Source: Candidatus Poribacteria bacterium
GTDB taxonomy: Bacteria > Poribacteria > WGA-4E > PCPOR2b
Length of the DNA: 64,000 nt
Direction: 5' to 3'
Assembly (NCBI GenBank): GCA_022822005.1
Contig: JAJECO010000054.1
Location: forward strand, 62,001-126,000
Shown: positions 1 to 8,636 of the stretch, one piece after another
How positions within the stretch are numbered: the first letter of the stretch is position 1
How the letters are laid out: every line of letters starts with the position of its first letter
Program-made: the position numbers and the translations under genes
The notes under the pieces: model-generated
What the model was told of the DNA's origin: nothing
Databases searched by the model: none
Seen by the model: the letters and a program-made list of their open reading frames with translations, nothing else

Positions 1-540
1 GAATTTCACTTCCGACTGACGCAGCTGCCGAGTATTACAGATCAGGGAATGTCAAGGTGTACCGGCACCTTATATAGCCTTATTAAGATGCAAAAAGAGA
101 ATGGGGTGTGGCGAGTTTATGATGCTGAGTCCTCAATCAAAAGTGCGATGGCGGAGATGCCGGCGGCAAATATGGGAATCGAAATGGGGCGTAGCGACTA
201 TGATGATTCTGAGATTCCGATAGGGATAAGGAAAGTACAACATGAGTCATCAGATCGCATACCGGATGCAGCTGTCAAAGCTATGGCTGAAGCGAAGATA
301 CGGCAGCTTGAATCGCTGCCGGTTGAGTCGTTCCGTGAAATGCGAAGTCAGGCATCGGCTATAAACGGCGAATATGTGGGCGATGAATTTGACTCCGGGT
401 CGAGAATGCCTGCTCCAAAGATACCGGGTGGTAGAGAACAGAGAATAGAAATGTCTGTTCCGTCCTTACCAGATGCTGTTACTAAGATGCGAAAAGAGGA
501 GGAGATGCGGCGAATGTATGAGGGTGAGATGTTAGACTAA
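1..540 (+). CDS. C-terminal part of a sigma-factor-associated NTF2-like domain protein (5' partial)
   Basis: The reading frame is open from the first base, so this is the 3' end of a gene that starts outside the window; the first internal ATG is at 49. The visible protein closely matches the C-terminal domain of the sigma-factor fusion encoded at 708-2147. Shared stretches include YVGDEF, MPAPKIP, KMRKEE and the terminal sequence EGEMLD against EGGMLD. The domain occurs about one and a half times: an incomplete copy ends at GVWRVYD and a complete second copy follows. No catalytic motif is visible. The complete gene is probably a second membrane-tethered ECF sigma factor, produced with its neighbour by tandem duplication, because both genes end in the same terminator. 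The domain resembles NTF2/SnoaL-like folds only weakly, so no ligand is proposed. Confidence 0.7.
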   Translation, partial: EFHFRLTQLPSITDQGMSRCTGTLYSLIKMQKENGVWRVYDAESSIKSAMAEMPAANMGIEMGRSDYDDSEIPIGIRKVQHESSDRIPDAAVKAMAEAKIRQLESLPVESFREMRSQASAINGEYVGDEFDSGSRMPAPKIPGGREQRIEMSVPSLPDAVTKMRKEEEMRRMYEGEMLD

Positions 541-568
541 TTCGCAAACCTATCCCCAAGACTGCACG

Positions 569-599
569 AGGCGAATGGTTCATTCCATTCGCCTTTTTT
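569..599 (+). terminator. Intrinsic terminator, copy 1
   Basis: A 10-bp perfect stem (AGGCGAATGG at 569-578 with CCATTCGCCT at 585-594) closes a 6-nt loop and runs into five more Ts. It lies 29 nt after the stop codon of the partial gene at 1-540. A nearly identical terminator follows the paralogous gene at 708-2147. Confidence 0.93.
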
Positions 600-707
600 A
601 TTGCTTACTCCGCGAAAAAATGGATAAAATATCTTTCAACACAAAAAAGTGGTAAAAAAAATCTCGGAACTGTGTCTTGGTAGGGTGTAAGGGAGGAATG
701 GAGAGTC

Positions 708-2147
708 ATGGCTAAGGAGAATACGCTTATCTATCGCGCCCAAACTGGAGATGAAGGGGCATTTGCTGATCTGATGCGAGCGTACCATGCCTTTGTTTAT
801 ACGATTGCTATCGGGATAGTGGACAATCCCCATGACGCCGAGGAAGTAGCGCAAGACGCGTTCCTCAATGCCTATCAAGGGTTAACACAGCTTGAGGATG
901 CGACCAAATTCAAGGGCTGGTTGGCAGAGATTACGCGAAATCGCGCACGAAACTGGCTCCGTAAACAACAAGGCGAGACCGTATCCATCGACGAAGTGAG
1001 TGAGGGGATACTTCAAACAGAGGATTCGCCTGACGAGCGATTGGCACGGTTAGAGCAGAGGGAACTGATTCGCCGTACAATGGAGGCGCTTCCGCAAAAA
1101 GACAGGGACATTGCCCGCGCCTTCTATCTGGAGGGCGCGAGTTACGATGAACTGATTGGCACGCATGGGCTCTCATACAACGCAATTGCGTTGCGGCTGT
1201 TCCGTATCAAGCGGAAACTTTCCAAACAGTTGCGCTATCTTCTGACTGGCATCTTCGTTTCTCCCGGACTGACACTCAAAAAACTTTATACGGGAGGTCT
1301 AACTGCTATGAAAGTTGGAACGGTGCCTAAAATAACGGTTGGTGTGGCGGTGCTGATTGGGCTTATTTTTATTAGTTACATTGGGATACGCCAGATGAAT
1401 GCCCCCACAACCGAGGAGCGTGTGTATTTGTCGCCGTGGGAAGATGGCACGCCGCGCCCACAAAATAGCTCGGAGGGATTGGCTGCACAAACTGACTCCA
1501 CTCAAGATATGGAAACCGGGGATACTCAGCCACAAATTACTACGGCAGAATCCGCTGAAGAGAGGGAACTGATTGATGATTTGTTCGCTGAACTCGATGA
1601 AACGGATCTAGCACAATTCGCAATAGAGGGAGACTCTGAGCCGGAGACGGATCAGAGTTTCATGACGGATACATCTACGTTATTAGACGACACGGTTCGG
1701 TCCGCCGAAGATGTGATGGATGCTTACGTGGAGGCGTGGCGGAATGCTGACTCTGAAGCAATGCGCCTACTATTGACAGAAAATATGAGACGCGGCAGTT
1801 CTGATCATGACACTGAGGTTTCCATAGAGATAAGAGAAGTGCGGAATGAATCATCAGATGATATACCCAAGGAGGTCCTCGAAGCTATGGCTGAAGAGCA
1901 GACGAGGCAGCTTCAACCACCGCTGAGGGTATCGATCCGCGAAATGCAAAGTCAGGCATCGGTTGTAAGCAGCGAATATGTTGGTGATGAATTTCACTTC
2001 CTAATGAGAATGCCAGCACCAAAGATACCGGAGAGTGTTGGAGATCAGGGAATAGAAATATCTGTCCCGCCCCCGCCAGATCTTCTTATTAAGATGCGAA
2101 AAGAGGAGGGAGTGTGGCGAGTTTATGAAGGTGGGATGTTAGACTAG
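708..2147 (+). CDS. Membrane-tethered ECF-type sigma factor with C-terminal NTF2-like extension
   Basis: This is a sigma-70 family ECF sigma factor with a long C-terminal extension (479 aa; ordinary ECF factors have about 180). Region 2 lies near residues 10-90, including DAEEVAQDAFLNAYQGL and the WLAEITRNRARNWL helix. Region 4 lies near 120-175, ending in an ALRLFRIKRKL DNA-binding helix. A hydrophobic helix at about 207-227 (ITVGVAVLIGLIFISYIGI) should anchor it in the inner membrane. An acidic linker and a C-terminal domain beginning SAEDVMDAYVEAWRNAD, which looks NTF2/SnoaL-like, follow from about 332. The sigma part is then cytoplasmic and the end outside, so the protein may sense and transcribe without a separate anti-sigma factor; this is inference. 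GGGAGG lies about 10 nt before the ATG. The C-terminal domain is duplicated in the partial gene upstream. Confidence 0.85.
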   Translation: MAKENTLIYRAQTGDEGAFADLMRAYHAFVYTIAIGIVDNPHDAEEVAQDAFLNAYQGLTQLEDATKFKGWLAEITRNRARNWLRKQQGETVSIDEVSEGILQTEDSPDERLARLEQRELIRRTMEALPQKDRDIARAFYLEGASYDELIGTHGLSYNAIALRLFRIKRKLSKQLRYLLTGIFVSPGLTLKKLYTGGLTAMKVGTVPKITVGVAVLIGLIFISYIGIRQMNAPTTEERVYLSPWEDGTPRPQNSSEGLAAQTDSTQDMETGDTQPQITTAESAEERELIDDLFAELDETDLAQFAIEGDSEPETDQSFMTDTSTLLDDTVRSAEDVMDAYVEAWRNADSEAMRLLLTENMRRGSSDHDTEVSIEIREVRNESSDDIPKEVLEAMAEEQTRQLQPPLRVSIREMQSQASVVSSEYVGDEFHFLMRMPAPKIPESVGDQGIEISVPPPPDLLIKMRKEEGVWRVYEGGMLD

Positions 2148-2175
2148 TTCACAATCCTATCTCCAAAACTTCACG

Positions 2176-2206
2176 AGGCGAATGGCTCTGTCCATTCGCC
2201 TTTTTT
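2176..2206 (+). terminator. Intrinsic terminator, copy 2
   Basis: The stem AGGCGAATGG (2176-2185) pairs with CCATTCGCCT (2192-2201) around a CTCTGT loop and is followed by a T-run. It is the duplicate of the terminator at 569-599, and the sequence between stop codon and stem is also similar, which supports duplication of the whole gene unit. Confidence 0.93.
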
Positions 2207-2240
2207 GTTGGGTGCCCCCGCATCAATGCAAATAAACCGG

Positions 2241-2302
2241 TAGGACTTACGCAGTTGGTTCATAAGTCCCCCTGACAAGGGGGATTTAGGGGGTTGGTTG
2301 TG
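2241..2302. repeat. Dispersed intergenic repeat
   Basis: TAGGACTTACGCA at 2241 matches the end sequence family seen at 46833 and 62600. It is followed by GTCCCCCTGACAAGGGGG and TTTAGGGGGTTGGTTGTG. The latter pair recurs at 25496-25566. The rest of the interval 2208-2407 contains no convincing gene. Confidence 0.7.
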
Positions 2303-2407
2303 CATTCGAACATCCCACGCACGGAAAAACCTTTGCCAAAGTCAATGCTGGCTCCAAAAGGAAAATTCAATCCGTCATCCCACTCCGATAAACATGGGAA
2401 TTTTCCA

Positions 2408-3448
2408 TTAATCGAATTCAGATAATTTGACGGGGCGACCTTCCGCTGCTGAGCGATCTGCGGCGAAAACAACGCGGTGTGATTCAAATGCCGTGTCAAG
2501 ATCGGTCAAGGGCATCGGTTCGCCTGTCCCGATGCTGTCAATAAATGCTTGGAACTGTGGCTCATACGGGTGGTCACTCACATCCCCCGAATCGATGAGC
2601 GAAGTCTCAAGTGTACTCCACTTGCTCTTATCCATGCCTTTCAATTTCGCAGAGTAGATCCGGTTATCCAACAGGCTGCCTTCACTGCCGACCAGATGGA
2701 TATGGAAATAGTAGGGCTGGAGGCAGTCCACACAGGAAGTAACCTTCGCAATTTTGTTCCCGCCCTCAAACTTGAGAATCGTGACGCTGGTTGTCTCATA
2801 TTCATACGGGACAAAATCTTTCCCTGTCGATTGCGTGTGGTAGCTGGTGACCTCCTCAACCTGCTCGTCCATAAAGAACAGCAGGGCATCAAGCGCGTGG
2901 CAACCCGCTGTCAACAGACTACTACCGGCGAAATCTTTTTTGATATTCCAATCGTATTGACCGTACCAAGGACCGATGCCGTGGTAATAGTCCACCTCGC
3001 TGTAGTGCAGGTCACCGAGCAAACCCTCATCAAGAATCGAGCGGATCATCGTGAAGTGTGCGCTGTAACGACACTCAAAGCAGACACATACACCCACACC
3101 AGCTTTCCGTACCGCATCACGGATCTTTTTGGCGTCTTCATATGTCAAGCAGATCGGTTTTTCGATGATTAGGTGCTTACCCGCTTCTGCTGCAGCGATA
3201 GCCTGATCCGCGTGAAATGGGTGCGGGGTACAGATGTCCACGATGTGTATGTCTGGATTCGCTATCATCGCTTCGTAGTCCGTATAGGCTTTCAGCGGTG
3301 TGCCAAACTCTGCTTCCAATGCTGCTTCGTCGTGTTCACGTCGGGAGCAGATTGCTGTGACATTTCCGCCTTGAACTGCCTTAAAGGTCTCAATGTGGGC
3401 GCCGGCAACCCAGCCTAGTCCAACAATACCAACATTCATATCACTCAT
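2408..3448 (-). CDS. Gfo/Idh/MocA family NAD(P)-dependent oxidoreductase
   Basis: This is a 346-aa dehydrogenase of the Gfo/Idh/MocA family, which oxidises or reduces sugars and sugar derivatives with NAD(P). The N-terminus carries the Rossmann signature [13 protein letters not shown] (about residues 6-18). The family motif EKP appears in [10 protein letters not shown] (about 94-103). A C-terminal alpha/beta substrate domain includes [17 protein letters not shown], where the His is in the usual catalytic position. The start is supported by GGAGG seven nucleotides before the ATG. It is divergent from the acetyltransferase at 3655. The substrate cannot be told from sequence; this family is large, and no pathway partner is adjacent. 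Confidence 0.9.
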   Translation of the reverse strand: MSDMNVGIVGLGWVAGAHIETFKAVQGGNVTAICSRREHDEAALEAEFGTPLKAYTDYEAMIANPDIHIVDICTPHPFHADQAIAAAEAGKHLIIEKPICLTYEDAKKIRDAVRKAGVGVCVCFECRYSAHFTMIRSILDEGLLGDLHYSEVDYYHGIGPWYGQYDWNIKKDFAGSSLLTAGCHALDALLFFMDEQVEEVTSYHTQSTGKDFVPYEYETTSVTILKFEGGNKIAKVTSCVDCLQPYYFHIHLVGSEGSLLDNRIYSAKLKGMDKSKWSTLETSLIDSGDVSDHPYEPQFQAFIDSIGTGEPMPLTDLDTAFESHRVVFAADRSAAEGRPVKLSEFD

Positions 3449-3654
3449 TTCTTACCTCCGAATATCTCTGTTTTATTATTTCTTTGTAACACGCTCAACG
3501 TGCTTTCAGTCTAAATAATCTATACTGATTTCGGGTTGATGTCAACACATTTTTTGATGTAGCGTAACCCTCTGCAATCTGCTATACTGTCGTTCATATA
3601 ATACCTATATGATAGCCATTTTGATTTGAATTGGAGACAAACGGAGAGAACTTC

Positions 3655-4221
3655 ATGGATGCGTTACTGCTGGATTTTCCAGAGTCATTTGAGTCAGACC
3701 GATTGACCATCCGCGCCCCTCGTCCGGGCGATGGTCCCGAAATACATACTGCCGTTCGAGAAACCTTTGATGACCTCAAGGCATGGATGCCGTGGGCGCA
3801 GCAGATGCCCACTTTGGAGGAATCTGAAGCTGTCGTGCGCCGTGCACAGTGTCAATTTTTGGCGCGCGAGGATCTCACGCTGTTTCTTTTTCTTAAAGGT
3901 GCAGACACACTAGTCGGTGCCAGCGGCTTGCATCGGATAAACTGGGATATCCCTAAGTTTGAGATCGGCTATTGGTGTCGAAAGCGTTTTCAGGGACAAG
4001 GTTATATTACCGAGTCAACAGAGGCGATTGCCAAGTTTGCGTTTGAGACCCTTGGAGCGAAGCGAGTGGAGATTCGTTGCGATCCGAAAAATGTCAGGAG
4101 TCGATTTATCCCTGACCGGCTTGGGTTCAAATTGGAAGGCACATTGCGAAATGAGTCGCTTTCACCGTCGGGGGAATTGCGGGATACACTCGTATTTGCG
4201 AAGATAAAATGTGATGCGTAG
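3655..4221 (+). CDS. GNAT family N-acetyltransferase (RimJ/RimL type)
   Basis: This is a GNAT acetyltransferase of the RimJ/RimL/SpeG-like group, which transfers acetyl from acetyl-CoA to an amino group. The N-terminus has the typical ESDRLTIRAPRPGD element. The middle has FEIGYWCRKRFQGQGYITEST, containing the acetyl-CoA loop Q-x-x-G-Y. The end has AKRVEIRCDPKNVRSRFIPDRLGF, the usual helix-strand that precedes the C-terminal strand. A longer reading from TTG at 3631 exists, but ATG 3655 has GGAGAG six nucleotides upstream and places the family N-terminus correctly (188 aa). The target, protein or small molecule, is not evident. The PhyH gene starts 52 nt downstream on the same strand. Confidence 0.88.
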   Translation: MDALLLDFPESFESDRLTIRAPRPGDGPEIHTAVRETFDDLKAWMPWAQQMPTLEESEAVVRRAQCQFLAREDLTLFLFLKGADTLVGASGLHRINWDIPKFEIGYWCRKRFQGQGYITESTEAIAKFAFETLGAKRVEIRCDPKNVRSRFIPDRLGFKLEGTLRNESLSPSGELRDTLVFAKIKCDA

Positions 4222-4273
4222 AGGACAGGCAAAAATCGAGGCTAATACCAACTCGTATGATTGAGGAGGCGTC

Positions 4274-4999
4274 ATGCAACTGACCGAAGGACAACTGGAG
4301 CAATATAGAACCGAAGGATATACCGTTGTGCGTGGATTGATTTCCCCCGAAGAGGGTTGTCATGTGCGTAAACGTCTCATGGATCTGCTGGCTGGTAACC
4401 ACGATTGGCCCGATACCCATTTTCAGGTGCTGGATCCGTCGAAATTCCGAAATAACGATGACGGTTTCCTTCCGATTGGTGTGCAACGTCCCGCCATGCA
4501 GGAGGAAATTTTTGAGGCGATAGCCGATCACCCAAACTTGCAGAATGTGATGGAACAGCTGCTCGGCGGTCCCGTAAAACGTTTCACCGATCAGGCGTTG
4601 ATCAAGCACCGCGCCATCAGTGGTCAATCCTTCTTCCACCAAGATTCGTTCTATTGGCATCTGGCACCTGAGCAGGGGTGTAATTCGTGGATTGCGCTTG
4701 ACGAAGTGGGGGTAGATGGATGTGCTTTGGCGATTATGCCCGGCACACAGGGATCGTGGACGCTGATTGAGCATGAGGGCTACTACGATGAACCGAGCTA
4801 TCACAACGCTCGAAGCGGCGAGGCGTTTAAGCGATGGCGCATTCCGATAGCGGAGATCGATTTTTCCGGCGAAGTGCTGTTGCCCATGTCGCCGGGAGAT
4901 GCGGCGTTTTTCACCAATTACACGTGGCACCGTTCTGAGCCTAACAACTCTGGGGTACACAAATGTGCCTATGCTATCGCATATCAGCTGCGCGACTGA
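4274..4999 (+). CDS. Phytanoyl-CoA dioxygenase (PhyH) family protein
   Basis: This is a 241-aa Fe(II)/2-oxoglutarate-dependent oxygenase of the PhyH family. The start LTEGQLEQYRTEGYTVVRGL is the usual helix and first strand of the fold. The iron-binding HxD is HQD in FFHQDSFYWHL (about residue 119), and the distal His is in YTWHRSEPNNS (about 217). GEVLLPMSPGDAAFF precedes it, as expected. GAGGAGG lies four nucleotides before the ATG. Members act on very varied substrates such as lipids, halogenated compounds and secondary metabolites, so no substrate is assigned. Two further PhyH proteins are encoded at 8637-9440 and 28478-29542; the three are not close to each other in sequence. Confidence 0.9.
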   Translation: MQLTEGQLEQYRTEGYTVVRGLISPEEGCHVRKRLMDLLAGNHDWPDTHFQVLDPSKFRNNDDGFLPIGVQRPAMQEEIFEAIADHPNLQNVMEQLLGGPVKRFTDQALIKHRAISGQSFFHQDSFYWHLAPEQGCNSWIALDEVGVDGCALAIMPGTQGSWTLIEHEGYYDEPSYHNARSGEAFKRWRIPIAEIDFSGEVLLPMSPGDAAFFTNYTWHRSEPNNSGVHKCAYAIAYQLRD

Positions 5000-5063
5000 T
5001 TCGACCTCGACAAAACTCGGCTTCTTAGTGTGTAGGTTCCTTCCAATGTTCAAGACGACCTAA

Positions 5064-5130
5064 TTTATGGTGAATTCTAAAAACAGATAGACACTTTCGC
5101 CCCCGGTAGGTGCGGTTTCTAACCGCATCG
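5064..5130 (+). repeat. Dispersed repeat with 37-bp core plus CGGTAGGTGCGG module
   Basis: The 37 bases at 5064-5100 (beginning TTTATGGTGAATTCTA, ending ACACTTTCGC) are identical to the reverse complement of 22922-22958. The first 16 bases recur inverted at 25590-25605. Immediately after it, CCGGTAGGTGCGG and the hairpin TGCGGTTTCTAACCGCA also recur near 22748. The unit occupies most of the 204-bp gap between the PhyH and dipeptidase genes. No reading frame is present. Confidence 0.85.
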
Positions 5131-5203
5131 GCTTGGAGTGTCTCATTAATTCTAAGATCCACTATATTTTGCTGTAGCTTACGATGAAAGGCAGAGATAA
5201 ATC

Positions 5204-6307
5204 ATGTTAATTTTTGACGGTGACTATCCGATGGCGTATGGTGCGATCGACCTAAATCGAGATCTGACCTTGCCGATTGAAGAGGTCCGGGCGGTCCAGG
5301 AGGGATCGCGAGAAGGGGATCGGTGGCCCGCCGATGGAACAATGGCTTCGCTTCCGGAGATGCGGAAGGGAAAAGTTGCGGCGGCGCTGGTTAAAATAAC
5401 GGGACGGATTCAACGGGAGAACAGTCCTATCTGGGGATACAGGAGCGGTGACACTGCCTACGCCGCGGCACAAGCCCACCTTGCCTACTATCGGATTCTG
5501 GAAATTCAAGGCGAAGCACGGATCTTGAGGAGCCGCAAAGATCTCAGCGAGCATATGCAAACGTGGTCAGAAGCCACCAGCTACGATGATCTGCCGGTTG
5601 GCATGGTTCTCGGCATGGAGGGAGCAGATCCCATCCTTTGGCCCGAACATGTCCACGAATGGTGGGAGAGCGGACTGCGCACAATTAACTTAGCGCATTA
5701 CGGCATCAGCACCTATTCCCACGGGACGGGCAGACCCGGTGGGCTATTGCCTCCAGCCGAGCCACTGCTGCGTGAGATGGATGGGTTAGGTATGGCTCTT
5801 GATCTCACCCACACCGCCGATGAAGCGTTTTGGCAGGCGCTCGATCTATTTTCTGGACCGGTGATGGCGAGTCACCAGAACTGCCGTGCGTTGGCACCCG
5901 GCGAGCGACAGTTTTCCGACGAACAGCTCAAAGCCCTCCTTGAACGCGATGGTATTATCGGTGCATCGATGGATACGTGGATGATTTACGCAGAAAGCGG
6001 AATCGATTGGGGTGGCGATATTCCGCCACGTCGCAGTGTTTTCCCAAGAGAGGCGGTTACATTGGAGCATCTGGTGGATCACATGGACCACGTCTGCCAG
6101 TTGGCGGGCAACTCGCAGCACGCTGCCATCGGCGGAGATACGGACGGTCAGGGGGGTAACGACGGTGCCCCGTACGAAATCGATACAGTGGCGGATTATC
6201 AGAAGATCGCTGACATCCTCGACAGGCGAGGCTATGCCGAGGAAGACATCGCCAATGTAATGTATCGCAATTGGCAGCGGTTCTATGAGCAAGCGTTGCC
6301 GGCGTGA
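5204..6307 (+). CDS. M19 (membrane dipeptidase) family protein lacking the HxD zinc motif
   Basis: The protein has the length (367 aa) and most hallmarks of the renal-dipeptidase family M19, amidohydrolase-fold dizinc enzymes that cleave dipeptides, often with a D-residue. The bridging Glu is in GMEGAD (E139). His ligands are in LDLTHTADE (H203) and VMASHQNCRAL (H224), with Arg228 following. The family Asp is in AIGGDTDG (D312). The N-terminal HxD motif that normally sits in a D-x-H-x-D context is replaced by DGDYP (residues 5-9), so two zinc-site residues are absent. Either a mono-metal variant or a changed activity is possible. It is 36 nt upstream of the M81 gene and probably co-transcribed with it. 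Confidence 0.82.
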   Translation: MLIFDGDYPMAYGAIDLNRDLTLPIEEVRAVQEGSREGDRWPADGTMASLPEMRKGKVAAALVKITGRIQRENSPIWGYRSGDTAYAAAQAHLAYYRILEIQGEARILRSRKDLSEHMQTWSEATSYDDLPVGMVLGMEGADPILWPEHVHEWWESGLRTINLAHYGISTYSHGTGRPGGLLPPAEPLLREMDGLGMALDLTHTADEAFWQALDLFSGPVMASHQNCRALAPGERQFSDEQLKALLERDGIIGASMDTWMIYAESGIDWGGDIPPRRSVFPREAVTLEHLVDHMDHVCQLAGNSQHAAIGGDTDGQGGNDGAPYEIDTVADYQKIADILDRRGYAEEDIANVMYRNWQRFYEQALPA

Positions 6308-6343
6308 GGGGACTTGTTCAAAATTGAAAGGAGTTTGACGATT

Positions 6344-7813
6344 ATGAGAGTCATTACCGGTGCAATTGGTCATGAGACCAGTACTTTTACTACCGTCCCT
6401 ACCACGTGGGCGAGTTATCGCGATCAACGATTCGGCTATCTAACTGGCGACGAAATTATCGGCAAATTTCGCGGCACGAACACGACCATCGGCGGATACA
6501 TTGCGGGTGCGGAAGCGCACGGATTCGAGCTTATCCCCACGATATACGCCAACGCGCATCCGAGTGGTCCAACACCGCGAGATATCTTCGACGCTATCTT
6601 GAAGGATATGCTAGATCGGATCGCGGACGCAGGTTCCATCGATGGTGTCCTGCTCGATCTGCACGGCGCAATGGTAGCAGAGGGGGTTGACGATGGCGAG
6701 GGGCATATTCTGAGTGCGGTGCGAGAATTAGTTGGTCCGCAGGTGCCTATCTTGGCGGAGTTGGACATCCATTCCAACGTCTCCCAACGGATGATCGAGA
6801 TGGCGGATGTGTTAATTGGGAGAGAGACCTACCCGGAAATCGATCAAGCAGAACGTGCCCGCGAATGCGCCGATGTGCTGGTTCGCATCCACCGGGAGGG
6901 GCTGCGTCCTACCATGGCGCTTCACCAAATTCCGTTGGTCTGGGGACTGAATCAAGTTACGGCATATTCGCCAATGCGCGAGGCGATTGCTGAATTGCAT
7001 AGAATCGAGGCACAGTCAGGCGTGGTTTGCGGTTCGATCGCGACCTGCTATCCGTTGGCTGACATACCTGACATGGGCGCATCGGTTTATATCGTTACGG
7101 ACAACGATCCGGACCTTGCACAGCGGTATGCGGACGAGCTGGGGGCGTGGATCTGGGAACGCCGAGCGGACTGGCAGGCACCGATGCCACCTGCCAGTGA
7201 AGCGCTGGCACAGGCGACGGCAGCGGGAAAATATCCGGTGATTTTTGCGGATCGAAATGACAACACCGGCGGTGGTTCGCCGGGGGATAGTACCGGCGTG
7301 TTGCAGACGTTCATCGAATCGGGACTGGAGGAGGCATGTATCCTTTATATCGTTGATCCAGAAGCGGTACGCGCTTGCCAAGAGGCAGGTGTGGGGGCAA
7401 CGTTGACTTTGGACGTGGGGGCGAAATCAACTCCGCTCCAGGGGCAACCCATACGCATGACGGCGGAGGTTGTCACACTTTCGGATGGCAGCTTTCGTTA
7501 TGATGGTCCGAGAAACGCAGGCTTAGAGAGCAGCATGGGACCATCGGCATATATCCGACAGGATGGGATTCATGTGCTGTTGGTGACGGAGCGTGAGCAG
7601 CCGTTTGACACCGCCTTCTCACGAACCATGGGCTTAGATCCACGCCAGATGCGTTACATTGGGGTTAAATCGACCGTGCATTTTCGGGCAGGGTTTGAGT
7701 CATGGGCGGGGGCAATCTATGCGGTATCGGAGCCGAGTGTGCACGATCCGGTGGGCAAAGAGTTGCCATTCCACAATCTGGGTCGGAAGTTGTATCCCCT
7801 GGATGACATATAG
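6344..7813 (+). CDS. M81 family metallopeptidase (MlrC-like)
   Basis: This 489-aa protein is an MlrC/M81 family member, named after the microcystin-degradation enzyme MlrC. The start VITGAIGHETSTFT is typical. The zinc-site region contains DGVLLDLHGAMV and then AELDIHSNVS. The family loop DRNDNTGGGSPGDSTGVLQ follows, and the C-terminal MlrC_C domain has GVKSTVHFRAGFE. A longer reading from a TTG at 6314 exists, but ATG 6344 has AAAGGAG ten nucleotides upstream. Most M81 genes have no link with microcystin, and the real substrate is probably another peptide or amino-acid derivative. Pairing with the M19 gene upstream suggests a small-peptide catabolic operon. Confidence 0.9.
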   Translation: MRVITGAIGHETSTFTTVPTTWASYRDQRFGYLTGDEIIGKFRGTNTTIGGYIAGAEAHGFELIPTIYANAHPSGPTPRDIFDAILKDMLDRIADAGSIDGVLLDLHGAMVAEGVDDGEGHILSAVRELVGPQVPILAELDIHSNVSQRMIEMADVLIGRETYPEIDQAERARECADVLVRIHREGLRPTMALHQIPLVWGLNQVTAYSPMREAIAELHRIEAQSGVVCGSIATCYPLADIPDMGASVYIVTDNDPDLAQRYADELGAWIWERRADWQAPMPPASEALAQATAAGKYPVIFADRNDNTGGGSPGDSTGVLQTFIESGLEEACILYIVDPEAVRACQEAGVGATLTLDVGAKSTPLQGQPIRMTAEVVTLSDGSFRYDGPRNAGLESSMGPSAYIRQDGIHVLLVTEREQPFDTAFSRTMGLDPRQMRYIGVKSTVHFRAGFESWAGAIYAVSEPSVHDPVGKELPFHNLGRKLYPLDDI

Positions 7814-7890
7814 AAAAACACGCATGAGAAAAAAAAGTGCAAAAGACGAAGCGCGTGAAATGTGATGCGTGAAACGTGAAAAAATCATGC

Positions 7891-7930
7891 GCAGGAAGAA
7901 ACCGAGTTTTTGTCAAAAAATCGGTTCCTG
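7891..7930. repeat. ACCGAGTTT hairpin repeat between convergent genes
   Basis: AGAAACCGAGTTTTTG faces CAAAAAATCGGTTCC, forming an imperfect hairpin between the convergent M81 and trmB genes, where it may serve as a terminator. The same ACCGAGTTT/AAACTCGGT unit recurs at 11324-11355, 40687-40719 and, as a half, at 59936-59949. Just upstream (about 7851-7875), GTGAAATGTGATGCGTGAAACGTG has a counterpart near 11440. Confidence 0.65.
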
Positions 7931-7966
7931 TTACACGATTGCTTGAGATGAGTCTTACGCTGCGTA

Positions 7967-8632
7967 TCAAGTTGAATCCATCTGATAGACGGCACGGTGG
8001 ATCTTCCGCCCTTCCGCGCGATACTTCATCTCAAAGCTGGTTGGTATATGTGCTATCTCAAGCGAGTCCGGTGGCTGGTAGACCAGCGGCGGTGTATGTG
8101 TTAGACAGTCGCGGATCTCATAGAAATACTCGGTATAGTCGGTAGCGACGTGGATACGCCCTCGACTCGAATTCAGCGTCCGGATCAATCCGCGGAGCCA
8201 GACCTCATTCCTGAAAAGCCGACGCTTGCGATGCCGTTTCTTGGGCCAAGGATCTGGGAAATAGACATGATACGCTTCGACAGTGCCTTCTCCAATGTAT
8301 CGATCCACAAGGTAGGCGGCATCGCTCCAAATAAGAAAAACTCCCGTAGCACCTCCTTTCTGCAACCGCTCCTTTGCGTGTTGGGCATATTTCAGCGCTC
8401 GCTCAACACCAACGTAGTTGATGTCTGGGCGTTGCCTTGAGGCTTCAAGCAGAAAACGTCCCTTACCGCAGCCAATTTCTATCTCGACGGGATTATCGTT
8501 TCCGAAGAGTGCACTCCAATCAATGGGGCGAGTAACTTCAGCCAGACTGGTCTGCTTGTCTTCCCTGAGATCTATTAGAGCGGAGCGCCGCGCTATCAGT
8601 TCAAAGAATTGTTCATAATGTGATTCGCTCAT
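7967..8632 (-). CDS. trmB: tRNA (guanine-N7-)-methyltransferase TrmB
   Basis: This SAM-dependent methyltransferase makes m7G46 in the variable loop of tRNA. The SAM-binding motif is EIGCGKGRFLLEAS. The family hallmark FPDPWPKKRHRKRRL is present, followed by the C-terminal substrate-binding residues TSFEMKYRAEG. The open frame continues upstream to about 8962, but that stretch overlaps the PhyH gene in another frame. ATG 8632 (MSESHYEQFF) gives the normal family length (221 aa) and lies four nucleotides after the PhyH stop. The two genes are therefore likely translated from one mRNA. Confidence 0.95.
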   Translation of the reverse strand: MSESHYEQFFELIARRSALIDLREDKQTSLAEVTRPIDWSALFGNDNPVEIEIGCGKGRFLLEASRQRPDINYVGVERALKYAQHAKERLQKGGATGVFLIWSDAAYLVDRYIGEGTVEAYHVYFPDPWPKKRHRKRRLFRNEVWLRGLIRTLNSSRGRIHVATDYTEYFYEIRDCLTHTPPLVYQPPDSLEIAHIPTSFEMKYRAEGRKIHRAVYQMDST

Positions 8633-8636
8633 ACGT

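Noticed and set aside
2549-3172. 207-codon plus-strand frame opposite the Gfo/Idh/MocA gene
   Set aside because: It lies entirely antisense to a gene with clear family motifs, and its translation has no recognisable domain.
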